Source: Pseudomonadota bacterium (lineage in GTDB: Bacteria; Pseudomonadota; Gammaproteobacteria; Arenicellales; Poriferihabitantaceae). Taken from it: a stretch of DNA of 6,291 nucleotides. Shown piece by piece: positions 6,105 to 6,291 of the stretch. The DNA is taken from positions 1 to 6,291 of the forward strand of contig JAAELZ010000097.1 in assembly GCA_024226105.1 (NCBI GenBank), read 5' to 3'. Positions within the stretch are counted from its first letter, which is position 1. Every line of letters begins with the position of its first letter. Below the pieces are notes generated by a model, which had not been told where the DNA came from, did no database searches, and worked only from the letters and a program-made list of their open reading frames with translations. The position numbers were made by a program, and so were the translations under genes.

Positions 6105-6291
6105 ATGGATAATCTCACGATAGACAATACGCTGTTGCGCCCGCAACTAGCGGATGGATGGGTATTGAAATCCTCAAAAGTGCATCCCTTTCTAAAAAAC
6201 ACGGGTACAAATCAGGGATTCGAGGTGAATGATATCTCATTGATGATTCTGGACGCCTGCGACGGTATACAAAGCGTTGAGTCGATCATCG
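6105..6291 (+). CDS. PqqD-like (RRE-type) domain protein, 3' partial
   Basis: The ORF opens at ATG 6105 and runs off the window after 62 complete codons. The sequence reads as a PqqD-type winged-helix domain: an N-terminal beta part (LLRPQLADGWVLKSSKVHPF, residues 10-29), then FEVNDISLMILDACDGIQSV (39-58), which matches the family pattern in which N-x-x-x-x-x-I-L-x-x-C-D-G precedes S-V-x-x-I. PqqD domains bind precursor peptides of RiPPs and present them to partner enzymes, often radical SAM proteins; they also occur as N-terminal domains of larger proteins. No Shine-Dalgarno is seen before the ATG (CCTCTTATAATC); the nearest promoter element is an extended -10 at 6057-6065. The gene is divergent from the acyl-CoA synthetase operon and shares its control region. 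Whether it is a stand-alone domain or a fusion cannot be told here. It should be cytoplasmic, as no signal peptide is present. Confidence 0.65.
   Translation, partial: MDNLTIDNTLLRPQLADGWVLKSSKVHPFLKNTGTNQGFEVNDISLMILDACDGIQSVESII

Noticed and set aside
1119..6291. The radical SAM gene and the PqqD-like gene as parts of one RiPP system
   Set aside because: They are about 4 kb apart and separated by an unrelated operon on the opposite strand. The radical SAM protein has no SPASM domain and pairs with the zinc hydrolase instead.

Overview
The window reads as bacterial accessory-metabolism DNA of roughly 50% G+C. The protein types (a COG3608-type AstE/aspartoacylase relative, an AcuI/YhdH-type reductase, a YitT protein and a medium-chain-type acyl-CoA synthetase) and the overall style suggest a gammaproteobacterium, plausibly marine. 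No rRNA or other marker is present, so this assignment is tentative. I see no tRNA, rRNA, CRISPR array or insertion sequence.

Layout from left to right. (1) Positions 1-2009, plus strand: a two-gene unit. A succinylglutamate desuccinylase/aspartoacylase-like zinc enzyme, cut at its 5' end by the window edge, is followed after 8 bases by a radical SAM protein whose cluster motif is spaced CX4CX2C. (2) Positions 2010-2346: the gap between convergent genes. It holds a strong Shine-Dalgarno-like sequence, a small hairpin and a candidate small membrane protein of 35 residues, or about 58 if a +1 frameshift is invoked. (3) Positions 2347-5868, minus strand: an apparent three-gene operon, read from right to left. 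It runs acyl-CoA synthetase, then after 11 bases an acryloyl-CoA reductase-like MDR enzyme, then after 31 bases a YitT-family membrane protein. (4) Positions 5869-6104: a divergent control region. It has a good sigma-70-type promoter for the operon, with a perfect 20-bp palindrome lying across its -35 element and spacer, and an extended -10 facing the other way. (5) Positions 6105-6291, plus strand: the first 62 codons of a gene whose product starts with a PqqD-like (RiPP recognition element-type) domain.

How the genes may work together. The synthetase would activate a carboxylic acid to its CoA thioester, and the reductase would reduce a short 2-enoyl-CoA such as acryloyl-CoA to propionyl-CoA. 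This fits use of acrylate, 3-hydroxypropionate or a related short acid. The palindrome suggests one dimeric regulator controls the operon, possibly of the MerR/LiuR type seen in acyl-CoA catabolism. The function of the zinc enzyme/radical SAM pair is not known to me. The most intriguing parts are that pair, the PqqD-like gene at the right edge, and the small-ORF region around 2085-2288.
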